Below, piece by piece: positions 1-9,880 of a DNA stretch of 64,000 nt. A program made the translations under genes and the position numbers. A model generated the notes under the pieces. It was not told the DNA's origin, ran no database searches, and saw only the letters and a program-made list of their open reading frames with translations. The stretch covers positions 49,945,630-50,009,629 of the forward strand of contig NC_068970.1 in NCBI RefSeq assembly GCF_016808095.1. Reading direction: 5' to 3'. The first letter of the stretch is position 1. The number at the start of each line of letters is the position of its first letter. This DNA is from Vigna angularis (Eukaryota > Streptophyta > Magnoliopsida > Fabales > Fabaceae).

Positions 1-333
1 ATGAGATAACCCATTAAATTGATTACTCTTCACCAGTTGAATTAATGCTGGCTTGACCTCCATGTTGGCTGCATTGACTCTAGGTCTAGCTATGCTGTTA
101 AAGTGTTGAGGTCCAGCAATATTGGTGTAATCTGCAAGAGTTCTTCTAGCATTGTTATTCTCCATACTTCTTGTGCTGTGAACAGAACCTTGTGGTGATG
201 TTTGGAGGAGAGTTTCTGGAGAAGGGAAAAGTTCTCTGGACGTTCTGATTCTTCTCCTCCTTCTACTCTCGTCTAGCCCTTCAAAGAGTGGTTCTGTTGT
301 TTTCTTACTCCTAGTCCGAATTGCTTCCTGCAT
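1..333 (-). CDS. Partial gag of Athila-like element A (runs off the window)
   Basis: On the minus strand an ATG at 333 opens 111 codons that stay open to the window edge. The N-terminus is basic and rich in R and S (MQEAIRTRSKK...) and leads into the start of a retrotransposon gag capsid domain (VKPALIQLVKSNQFNG). The same sequence occurs at 41532-41200 in element E2, where a TAG stop interrupts it; here that codon is CAG, so this copy is open. It lies downstream of its own PBS and LTR at 745-2068. Gag forms the cytoplasmic particle that packages element RNA. Because the frame is intact, A is the best candidate here for an element with a working gag. The rest lies outside the window, so whether it has pol cannot be seen. 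The gag assignment is by family resemblance. Confidence 0.75.
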   Translation of the reverse strand, partial: MQEAIRTRSKKTTEPLFEGLDESRRRRRIRTSRELFPSPETLLQTSPQGSVHSTRSMENNNARRTLADYTNIAGPQHFNSIARPRVNAANMEVKPALIQLVKSNQFNGLSH

Positions 334-768
334 ACACAAGAAAACAAAATCCTAGAAAAGATTTGTTAGCACAAAAAGATATAGAAGAAGATATAAATTC
401 AGAAGATAGAAAGATTTAGAAGATAAAAACAAATAAGATAGAATAAAATAAAACCTAATCTAAAAGAAATAAAATCTAATCTAACCTAAAAAAGATAAAA
501 TAAAATAAAATAAAATCTACCCTAACCTAAAAGATAAAATAAAATAAAATCTAATCTAACCTAATAAAATAAAAATCTAATCTAAAAAGATAAAATAAAA
601 TAAAATAAAATCTAACCTAATCAAATAAAATAAAAACAGAAAAAATAAAAACAGAAAAAATAAAAACAGAAAAAATAATAAATAAAAAATTCAAAAAGTC
701 AAAGATAATCAATAATCACACAAATTAACCAGTTAAACCACGAGTCCCCGGCAACGGCGCCAAAAACT
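334..768 (-). other. Element A leader with primer-binding site
   Basis: Untranslated leader between LTR and gag. The PBS is at 745-762; on the minus strand it reads TGGCGCCGTTGCCGGGGA, complementary to the 3' end expected of plant tRNA-Asp, as in Athila-type elements. The rest is A-rich on the plus strand, dominated by irregular (AAAAT)n and AACCTAA-like blocks at about 440-690. No coding potential seen. Confidence 0.8.
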
Positions 769-2068
769 TGATGGACAAATTTGTAAGCACCAAAATATGA
801 TGTCACAAACTTGTTTCACAATCGGCAAGTATGACCGAATCGTTCAAGTAATAAACTTGGTAAGACCAAGTATCGTTCTTCCCAAAGGACTCACGGCCTA
901 GTTTAGTTGTGTGGTTTGTTGATTAGCTAAGACTTACAAACGAAATAATTGGATTATATTATGCAAGACGAAAACTAAACATGTATGCATGAATTGATCA
1001 ATGGCAAAGACAAAAGATAAACACTTTCAATGGATTATATGAATGAATATGTTGTTGGGGGTCAATTTCATCTCATCCACTCTCATACATTTTAGGAATT
1101 CAACATTCAAATCATCATTGTTAATGCCACTCTCTAAAGTACCATTCTAGATGGCTTCTCCCTAATCAAATAGTTCATACAATTCCTAGCATTCCTAATG
1201 ATTAGTTCATGAGTGCAGGAGCTTAACGACAACCAATATAATATTGTCAGTATAATATTGGGAGAAATTCCCCGGATCTAGACTTCCCCGTACGTGTCCG
1301 TATCGACAAAACCAATAATCATGCAATAGAATGAGTTAAACAATGCAAGCATTGAGCAAAGAGGAAAAACCCTAACTAATGATGAAAGAAAGCATAAGTC
1401 TTATATTAAGATGCAAGCATAAATTCCATATATGAGAGCTTCAAGAGATTACATTGATTCCCCAACAAACATACAAGGTTTAGTTCACCATATTCATGGT
1501 GAACCTAGATGAACAATAATGAAAGAATGAAAGAATAAACCCAATAAAGGTGAAGAGGTAGCCTGAGCATCCAAGATCCTCCTTCAAAGGGGTGGAAGAG
1601 AGAGTGTTTGCCTCGTTTCTGCCAAAGATGTCTAACTATAGGACGTGCAAGCCCTTATATACTAATCTAGAGTTACAAAAGATTACAAAAGCCCAAGCCC
1701 AAAAAGTGCCGCTCAGCGGTGGTTGCGCGTCTTCTTTCTTCCCCTCAGCGGCCCTTTTGCCCCTCAGCGGTACCAACGTGACTCCTTGAGTGCCGCTCAG
1801 CGGTAAATTACCGCTGAGCGGTGCCTTCGACTTCTCTTTTTGCACTCTTTCTTGTCTTTTCTAATGTCACTTCTCTCCTTCTTCACTCTTTTCACTAAAT
1901 TCACCTTAAAACCTGCACAAAAACACTCAAATCAAGCATAAACCTGTCCAGCTCTCTTATTTCTGAAAATAAAGATAAAAGGCATGATTTCAAGCTAGTT
2001 TCTAAGTCTAAAGGTTGCTTTTAGTATCAATTTTAAGCATGAAAATAACAGTTTTTCAACTGTTATCA
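769..2068 (-). mobile_element. 5' LTR of element A (Athila-like), 1300 bp
   Basis: Boundaries are TG..CA on the minus strand (TGATAACAGTT... to ...TTTGTCCATCA). It closely matches both LTRs of E1 and differs more from those of E2 and E4. A TATA box (TATATAAG) is near 1655-1662 on the minus strand. A cluster of palindromic CCGCTSAGCGG motifs lies just upstream of it in LTR sense (about 1710-1825). The partner LTR is off the window, so no target duplication can be checked. Confidence 0.88.
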
Positions 2069-2494
2069 CGGGGAAGCGCGAGCAGGGGTTGGATGGCAGC
2101 GGGAAAGAATCGCATCGCCTTGCAGCAGTTCGCTTTTGCTCTGGTCGAAGAGAAAGAAGGGCTAGTGCTGGTGGAAGAGAAACTCTCAGAAACGAGAGTG
2201 GAAGACAAAACTGTAAATGGCTTTGGTAAAAATAAAGCAAAGGATATTACCTCGGTTTCATAGAAAACCGAAGCCGTATGCGACTATTAAAGCGGTTCTC
2301 CGCAAACCCGATGCCTAAACATCTTTAAAAAAATTCAAAATAATTATATATGCCTCGGTTTCCTTGTAGACCGAAGTCGTATACCCTTTAGACACCGGTT
2401 CTGCAAAGGACCGAGGCGGTATCACGTATAGGCACCGGGTGTGCTAAAACCGAGGCATATCAGACGCGTTCTAAAGCTGTTTTTTTTACTGGTG
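2069..2494. mobile_element. CACTA-like DNA transposon remnant
   Basis: From 2250 to 2460 short motifs of the type CCTCGGTTT...AAACCGAGG alternate in both orientations (e.g. 2251-2266, 2344-2352, 2393-2430, 2447-2458). This is the subterminal-repeat style of CACTA elements. The block ends at 2483-2494 with TTTTTACTGGTG, one base from the common legume CACTA terminus TTTTTACTAGTG. Element A is inserted on its left, so the other end is not visible. No transposase frame is present. Call rests on repeat style and terminal bases only. Confidence 0.4.
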
Positions 2495-4492
2495 AGGAGT
2501 CATTCAAGGAATTAAAAGCATAGAAACTTCAAATGTCAGAATTGGAAATAGATGGTAAGGAAAAAATGCTATTGCAATTGAAAGTTGTTTTGAAAGAAAA
2601 TTTATCGCCGAAGTGATGTATGTTAAAAAAATTTGACCAAAATCTATTAAGTGTTGATGAAGTGGAGGATGGATATAAAGTTTATCATGAAGACTAATAT
2701 TGTTTGATAAAAAAAATGTGTCTTTGGTAAAGAAATGCTCAAGGTGAAGATGAGAGGAAGAGCTCCACCTTAATCTGTTAGAGAAAGAACATGCTGCTAT
2801 TCCAATTAAAGAGAATATCAGGCATAAAACATGTTTTGTTACTATCATCATCAATGACTGTTATTAGTTCAACCAAAATAATTGGTGAATAGTTTACCAA
2901 ATTTAGATGTGTATCTTCCTTATTGCCAAACGTTAGATTTGAAAGCAACACCAAATATCTTATCTGAAAACAGTGAGGAAGGAAAAAAAAAAAGCTTCAA
3001 TTGATCTTTATGATTTATGTGGACCATAAATAATACCGTCTTTCAAAGGTAGTTTATCCTATAACGTGTGTTCATAGATGATTTTATAACATTTTATTGG
3101 ATTTTAACCTTTAATCAAATTTAAATAAGTTATAACTTCAACATAATTTAAATTGAATTATCACCTCTCAAATTATTTCAAACACCTGTATTTGCTCATA
3201 AAAGCTAGTCCTTAAAATCCTTAAATTTATGGACCAACTCAAATAATTAAATAATAATTATATTTTAAAAATTAAAAGGTAATTTATTTTATTAAAATAT
3301 TTACATATATTATAATTTATATTTCAAATTATTATATTTAAAATTAAAATAATTTAAATTTTAAAAGTCTATTCTTTATTTTAAATTATATTTTAGTTTT
3401 TCTAATGTAGGTGAAAATAGTAAAAATCACCATCTACTTTAAAATCAGATATGGTTTGCTGCTTTTAATTTATATTTTCTCGCTGATATGTTTTCAAAAT
3501 ATATTTATATGTATTGATTTCAATATTTTAAATTATATTAAGTTTTTTAATATATTTTGAAGGTCTAAAGGGACAATACCAAATTAGGTTTTGTTCTTAT
3601 CGATAATTAGGTCTAAATTGAAAGAGTAGTGTATTCGCGGTCTTTTGCGGCAGTTGTGATTCTTTTTTATATTGAGTACACATTCACTATTGCGCATTAC
3701 ATTTGAAGTCAAGCTTTCAGAGCAAATATAAACTACGGGGAGAATGAAAACATCATCAAAAAAAGCTAATAAAGCAAGACCATTCTTCCAAATTCGTTTA
3801 GCACCTCTTAGCCTTCTTCATCACTGTCATTTATAGACAACTCCTGATGTGTGAAATGGTAAAAGAGAAGTATAACTTTGTTTAGATGCACAACTATAGG
3901 TCTCGACCAAACTACAGAAAGTTAGAGCATTGAAAATGCTGAATCAGGTAACCAAACCATATAAAATTTCTTTTTAAAACAAGATGTTTTAAAGTCTATA
4001 TAAAACAGAGTATGATTGAAATGTGATGAAAAGAAAAATAAAAACACTATGCAATGGAATATAAAACGGGTGGCCTCAACTTTTAAACTCCAGGATAAAT
4101 GTTTTTTGAGAATTACAGACTCTGTCAATGCATTTCATTGTTAATCGAACACATTAAACTAAAAGAAACAAGAACCAACACGTGAACTTTTAACCCAAAA
4201 ATGTTTTTCCTTTCAAAACTAGAGAGCTAAGCCACACAACAGGGCAGAAGAAACAACAGCATAAAAAACAAATCAAACAAAATTGAAACAGAAACATTTA
4301 AAATGGATTAAAACTTGTTTTAGATACAAGTTAATTGCAAAAAATTAGGAGTTTGGCACCAACGGGTAATAGTTACATTATGCATTAGGGTTGTCAAACA
4401 CAGTCTGCACTAAAGAACTAAGGGAAAGACCAAAGCAAACTCTCACATGCATTATTAATGAGTGTGTTTACATGATCAAAACATTAATCAAC

Positions 4493-4495
<3 letters not shown>
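2495..4495. other. AT-rich intergenic DNA, 3' side of the J-like gene
   Basis: The first 400 bases contain a plus-strand stretch resembling a decayed coding sequence (around 2505-2620, a K/E/L-rich helical run) with stops, not assignable to a family. Nothing else recognisable; 3100-3560 is very AT-rich. Confidence 0.5.
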
Positions 4496-4556
<61 letters not shown>

Positions 4557-4620
4557 ATGTATATATATGTATGTATGTGTATGTATATATATGTATGTAT
4601 ATATATATATATGTATGTAT
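4496..4620. repeat. (TA)n / (TGTATG)n microsatellite
   Basis: About 54 bases of pure TA followed by irregular TATG and TGTATG units. Reading frames across it are poly-(Ile-Tyr) artefacts. Confidence 0.95.
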
Positions 4621-4832
4621 TCCTCAATCATAAAGCCATAATCTACAGAAAACAAAGTAATCCTCCTCAAATAGTTCAAAACTAAAGTAGACACATTGCC
4701 GGAAATTATTATATAATTTAACAATGACAAGAATTCACAATAGCTCAGCATCATGTTATGCATCTGGTACAAACATAAAAGTAACAACATCTAAATTCTA
4801 CAACACTCAGGAAAAAAGATGCATCTATAAGA

Positions 4833-6389
4833 CTAATGACCCTTAACCTTATCATCTGCCACAACATTGAGAATGGGCAAGCTACTGAGGAACTCATCAA
4901 GGCCTTCAAAAAACCCAATCCCTTCAATATTATCCTCAGCATGTCCAGCAGCATTCCCTTCACGATCGCGCACTCCACGGGAAGGCTCCTCCACCTCATT
5001 GCTGAACTCCACATTCAAATCCAACTTTCCCAAGTTTCCAGCACCCCTCCTTCTCGAACCACCCAACGCAGTCTTCTTACTAGACTCCACCCTTGCACCA
5101 GAAGGCATAGGAGAGGCAGCATTAACTTTGGCATTAGCATTGAATTTGGTATTAGCATTGACTTTGGCATTAGCATTGAATTTGGTATTAGCATTGACTT
5201 TGGCATTAGCATTAGATTTGGCACTAGAATTAGCTTTGACACTAGCAGTAGCAGTAGCACCAGCAGCTGTAACAGGATCACCTGAACCCACGTTCTCATG
5301 CCCTGTATGGACACCCCTCCTAGCTCTCCCCACAGTTTCCCTCCTTCTATCACCAGAATCTTTATTAACTCTAGTCTTCTTCCTCCCACTCCTCTTCACA
5401 ACCCTCCAGTCTCCATCACCGGAATCGTCGTCACTGGGATCGGATAACTCGATAAACGCGGCGGCAGCCTCTTCATCATAGTAATCCCAGTTCCTCTTAG
5501 GCTTACTATAGGACGACCCCTTCAAAGGGCAAGGAAACAAAGGGGAAAACGGGTTCCAATTGGAGGATAACCCGTTCACGTCCTTCGAATCCCCAGAAAA
5601 TCCCAACGGGAAAAAACCCCAACTGCAATAGGAACCGTCTTTCCCATTCAACGGCGGTGGCGACCGTATCACCACCGCATGAAACCCTCTTCGGCAACTC
5701 TGACACCTCAAGGTACACTCCTCGTACCCCTTTGGGTATTCATACAAAACGTAACAGTAAGGGCACGAGGTCCAGAAACTCGTTCCACCGTCGGTTTCGA
5801 CGGTTCCGGTCTGCCGAGTCGACTCAGCGGACTCGGTACGGTTGGAGTTCGGCCGAGTCGTCTCAGCCGAATCATCCCTCGATCTAGGGTTTCGCCTGGG
5901 CGTGGGTTGGGGCTGTGCAGGAGGAAGAGGACGCGACGGGGCCTGCGGCGGCGGAGTTGTGAGCAGCCGGAGATCGGTGTCGTACATGGCTTTCTTGGCA
6001 GGATTAGAGAGTACGGACCAGGCGTCGTTGACGAGGGACAAGGCGTGGCTGGCGAAGGCGAAGAGGTTGCGGCTGGGATCGAGGAGATGAGCGAGGCGGC
6101 GATACTGGGAGGAGATGTGGTCCATGTTGGTGGTGTAGCGGAGGATTTGGAGGATCCCGTACCAGTCGCAGTGGTGGTCGTTGATTCGCGACTCTCCCGC
6201 CAGGAGCGTGTCGATCACCGTCAGGAGGTGCTCGGAGGCCTCATAAGTCGGGTCGGACTCGCGCGCGCGGATCGCGAAGGAGCGCGCCCCGTGCAGGTCC
6301 CTCGCGGTCAACAGCTTGTTCGCAGTGTACAGCCACCGCTCCGCCTCCGCTCGGTTTCCTCCACCGCTGCCGTCCATGGTGACTCTCAC
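4833..6389 (-). CDS. J-like (degenerate DnaJ-domain) zinc-ribbon protein
   Basis: Single-exon ORF of 518 residues; a second in-frame ATG four codons on could be the true start. The N-terminus (14-70) is the helical segment typical of plant J proteins of the DUF3444-related group (AERWLYTANKLLTARDLHGARSFAIRA...). A J domain follows (75-137: DWYGIL...YRRLAHLLDPSRN...AWSVLSNPAKKAMYD). The Hsp70-activating HPD tripeptide is replaced by LDP, so it probably does not stimulate Hsp70 ATPase. A zinc ribbon of two CxxC pairs (C209/C212, C229/C232) sits in the family context WTSCPYCYVLYEYP. The middle is low complexity, with an acidic patch at 316-327 and a basic patch at 331-350. Residues 391-423 are an N-A-N-A-K-V/T-K-F repeat encoded by an 18- to 36-bp tandem repeat (5125-5225). 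LDLNV at 456-460 is EAR-like. A C-terminal DUF3444 domain, present in larger relatives, is absent. GC-rich relative to its surroundings and the only convincing host gene in the window. Exact function unknown. Confidence 0.88.
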   Translation of the reverse strand: MRVTMDGSGGGNRAEAERWLYTANKLLTARDLHGARSFAIRARESDPTYEASEHLLTVIDTLLAGESRINDHHCDWYGILQILRYTTNMDHISSQYRRLAHLLDPSRNLFAFASHALSLVNDAWSVLSNPAKKAMYDTDLRLLTTPPPQAPSRPLPPAQPQPTPRRNPRSRDDSAETTRPNSNRTESAESTRQTGTVETDGGTSFWTSCPYCYVLYEYPKGYEECTLRCQSCRRGFHAVVIRSPPPLNGKDGSYCSWGFFPLGFSGDSKDVNGLSSNWNPFSPLFPCPLKGSSYSKPKRNWDYYDEEAAAAFIELSDPSDDDSGDGDWRVVKRSGRKKTRVNKDSGDRRRETVGRARRGVHTGHENVGSGDPVTAAGATATASVKANSSAKSNANAKVNANTKFNANAKVNANTKFNANAKVNAASPMPSGARVESSKKTALGGSRRRGAGNLGKLDLNVEFSNEVEEPSRGVRDREGNAAGHAEDNIEGIGFFEGLDEFLSSLPILNVVADDKVKGH

Positions 6390-7391
6390 TCTTGGAAACG
6401 GACAAGAAAGGACACGGAGTTAGAGATTCAGGGTGTGGTGGGCGAGGGCAGTTTCGTCATATCATACGGTAATAACTGAAATCAAATGATATCACATCCA
6501 CATGAATGCTCTTTGTTAGTGCTGAGCTGCGGCGGAGCCAATCAATGTTTTTATTTTAATCCCTTTTTATTTATTTATTTTTTAAATTTGGCTTTGTTAG
6601 TTTTATTGTGCGCTTCATTCCATGGTAGTTACGATGCTCTCTCACTTTGATTTGGCAATAGCCAATGGCACACACATCAAGAGACTGTGTTGGTTAGGTG
6701 TTGAATTCGTATGCGGTAGCAGAAACAGAATCAATTGATTGGTTGATGTAATACTTGTTACCAAAACACAGAGAGCATATGATTGCTCCTGCAGACAAAG
6801 TCATCTTATATAGAGACAGCAGGAAATTATGTTTACCAGTATCTTAGAGTGTGGATAAAATAAGATTGCCCCATTTTCACCTTTTTTACAACTTTACACT
6901 CCTTAGTTGTTTAAATTTCAGTGAAAAATCTTGGTTTCTTTAATTTTTTTAAATATGAATAAAAATAATTTTTTTTTGTAATTTTAGTATATTTTACCTA
7001 TAACAATATAAACAAACAAACTTCCACCAAATTGACTTTTCTACCCCTCTTACTATTTTAACACATGTTTATATTGTTAGGTTTTTAAGTCCTTCTCTCA
7101 TTGGTTTAGTCAGTTTATGATTATACCATCAACCAATTTTGGGACCAATGAAGGTGTAAAAAGATTTTTTTGGTTTCGTTGTCTTTTTACATTTCTCGCT
7201 CTTTCTTTTGTGGCTCGAACTCTGTTGGTCATTGATTGATGGATGGAAGTTTAGATAGTGCAACAAAAGATAATATTTGAGTCTTATACAAATTTCATTT
7301 CGCGTTTTTCATATATTGGTAGGTTGTTATGTTAGGTTCTGAGGTATTATACTTCTCTGAGTTTCTGATTTGTTCACTTGATTCTTAAGTA

Positions 7392-7394
<3 letters not shown>
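6390..7394. other. Upstream region of the J-like gene
   Basis: Contains the presumed promoter of the minus-strand gene. No unambiguous TATA box can be placed near the start; the first 120 bases are moderately GC-rich. Beyond 6550 it is ordinary AT-rich spacer. Confidence 0.45.

Positions 7395-7460
<66 letters not shown>
7395..7460. repeat. (TA)n microsatellite
   Basis: About 33 uninterrupted TA dinucleotides. Confidence 0.97.
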
Positions 7461-7462
<2 letters not shown>

Positions 7463-7478
7463 AGTTTACCTATGACAG

Positions 7479-7615
7479 GTAACAGTGGTAAAAGAGTCCC
7501 TTAACTCAATGTCTACATCTAAATAGTGATAAAAGAATCCCTTAACTTAATGTCTATCACTAATTGTAAATAGTGGTAAAAGAATCTCTTAACTTAATAT
7601 CTATCATTAATTGTT
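7479..7615. repeat. Short imperfect tandem repeat, three copies
   Basis: The phrase AGTGRTAAAAGARTCYCTTAACT followed by TAATRTCTATCA recurs at about 7484, 7525 and 7571. Spacing is irregular (about 41-46 bases). Non-coding. Confidence 0.7.
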
Positions 7616-7649
7616 TGTTGATGAGTTTGTTTTTATATGGAAATGAAAT

Positions 7650-8150
7650 TAAAAGAGAATTTTGAGGAGATAAAAAAAAGGAAAGCGTAAAGATATAGAA
7701 ATTAGGATAAAATATTTGACTAATATTGAAAAAAAAACATACTCAAATTATGATGAGAAAGAGAGATAAAGAAAAAGAAAAAGAAAAACTTAGAAAGGAA
7801 AATTAGGGAAGACAAAGAAGTTAAAGAAAATGAGTGGAGAGAGAGAAAAATATTAAAGAAAAAGAGTTGAGAGAGAAAAAATTAAAGAGGAGTTAAGAGA
7901 AAAAGAAATTAAAGAAAAAAGGAATTCCGAGAAAATGAAATCAACCTAAAGGAGTTGAGAGAAAAAAAAAGGAGTTGAGAGAAAAAGAAATCAAAGAAAA
8001 AGAGTTGAGAGAAAAGAAATCAAAGTAAAAGAGTTAAGAGAAAAATAAATTAAGGAAAGAGTCGAGAGAAAAAGAAATTCAAGATAAAATTTTAGAAGAA
8101 AAGGAAAAGGAAATAAAAAAAAAAAAAGAAGTGACCAAAAAAAAAGGAAG
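7650..8150. repeat. Purine-rich GAGAAAAAGA tract
   Basis: About 500 bases almost free of C and poor in T on the plus strand, built from variants of AAAGAGTTGAGAGAAAAAGAAAT. Reverse frames give artefactual F/L-rich ORFs. Confidence 0.85.
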
Positions 8151-9447
8151 GAAATTATAATGATAAAGATTATGTGTTTTATGCAAATATTATTGTTTTG
8201 TCCATAATAACTTTTAGTTAGATGTTGCAACAATTATTTGGTCTTAATCAATTAATAGTGTGTGCATTGATTCTAATTCTAAATTGAAAAATTAATAAAA
8301 TGATGATATTTAATCCTAGTATTATGTTTCTCTTAGGAGAAGTATACTCATAACATTAGAGGATTAATGTACTTGAAAAAGGAAGAAATGGTAGGATATT
8401 GAGGGGTATTTTGAGTTTTCTTTGTAATTTTTACCTTTTAATTAAATATAAGAAATAATGATTCATATAATAAGAATTAAATACAATGTTAATGGGTATT
8501 AAAAAGTACTTATTGAAAATTAATGTGGAATTTAGAGAGTCTTGCCTATTTCATCTTATAAAAAGGAAACACTTTGTAATAAAATGATATATGTGTTTCA
8601 CAAAAAGTGAGATTTCTCTTTGTGAGAACCTTTTGGAATTCTAAGTTAAAATAATCCAATTTTTATTTTATCACGACAACTTATGACAATCAACTCGATG
8701 ACTTATCACTCACATTCTCACCTCTTTTAAGTATGGCGTTAATATACTTCTCCAAACTCAATATCATAATGTCCATCCCTAGTTTTTCATACTCTATATG
8801 TGAGTTGTATACTATCAGAGTTAGGATAATATCATCAAACCATACTTTAATATACTCTAACTCAAACACAACTATCACTTCCTCTTCTGAAGTCACTATA
8901 CCTTCATCATTTACACAATTTATACATTACATTTTCATTCTCAACAATAAATAAACACATACTTAAATAAAAATCTAAAACATGTTAATTCATGAAACTC
9001 AACTCATTAGCGCTGAATATTAATCCATTTCCACCCAACTCATGAAACTCCTTAAAACTTAAGTCCCAATTCATGCCCAACCGAAAAAGGCCAATAGGCT
9101 AATTTGGTGCATCATCATTCGACTCATCACAAGTTTACCAAAAATATTTTAGTTCTCATACAAACACCTAGAACTCAACATTTCTACTGTTCAAACATAC
9201 TAAATTGATTATCGCGACTATTTCACTCTCAACCAACAATTGTATTAGAGTTTCATCAAGTCCAATAAAAAACTTTAAACACTATTATAAACAATATTAT
9301 GGCTACATGCAACAGAACACAAACTGACTAAAAAGAAAAAATTGACTTATACTTTCCATAAATCTAATCGGTTAGTTGTGTTTCATAAGGAAAGTTCGAA
9401 TTTTCAAAGACATGAAAGATGGAGTCAGAATTAAAAAACAATACAAA
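8151..9447. other. AT-rich spacer up to the target site of element X
   Basis: No gene, RNA or repeat family recognised. The last five bases before element X (9448-9452, GAAAG) are the left target duplication; the right copy (54075-54079) is TAAAG. Confidence 0.5.
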
Positions 9448-9452
9448 GAAAG

Positions 9453-9499
9453 TGTTTTTGTATGGATAATGACTGCTCGACCACTCCTTATACCCTACA
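9453..9499 (-). mobile_element. 3' LTR of X, collapsed to 47 bp
   Basis: Starts with the first 15 bases of the 526-bp right LTR (TGTTTTTGTATGGAT). It jumps at a shared GATA to that LTR's last 32 bases (ATGACTGCTCGACCACTCC...CCCTACA). The PPT (TATGCCCCCCAAGT on plus) follows directly at 9500-9513. Confidence 0.8.
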
Positions 9500-9880
9500 T
9501 ATGCCCCCCAAGTCCGAGTTAACCATTCGGTCTGAAGAAGGGTTAACTATAGAACTTATAACAAGCGTTAGGGTAAAGGCTGAGTATTGTAATCGTTTCG
9601 TCCGTTAAGAAGTGGATTATACATTGTTGGATGAGGATCTGACATTGTTAGATAATTATTTGCATTTCCCTCCTTTGAGGCAGTTGTAGAGTCTTGCGAT
9701 AAAGATCGTGAGATGGAAAGTTATCCTATGACTCATATGAATTATGAGCGCGTCAATTACCTCTCATAAATGCAAAAGACATTCGAAATCACTTTGATTT
9801 CCTAACCGCCGCTTCTCCTGAAAGCATGCCAACAATTTCTTCATCCCCAAAGCTTTTCTCTCTGCAAACTTCAGGTAATC

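Noticed and set aside
4391..4790. Poly(Ile-Tyr) ORFs
   Set aside because: (TA)n microsatellite.
5679..6479. 266-codon plus-strand ORF and other frames opposite the J-like gene
   Set aside because: GC-rich antisense shadow of 4833-6389; no domain, and the opposite strand has a coherent family match.
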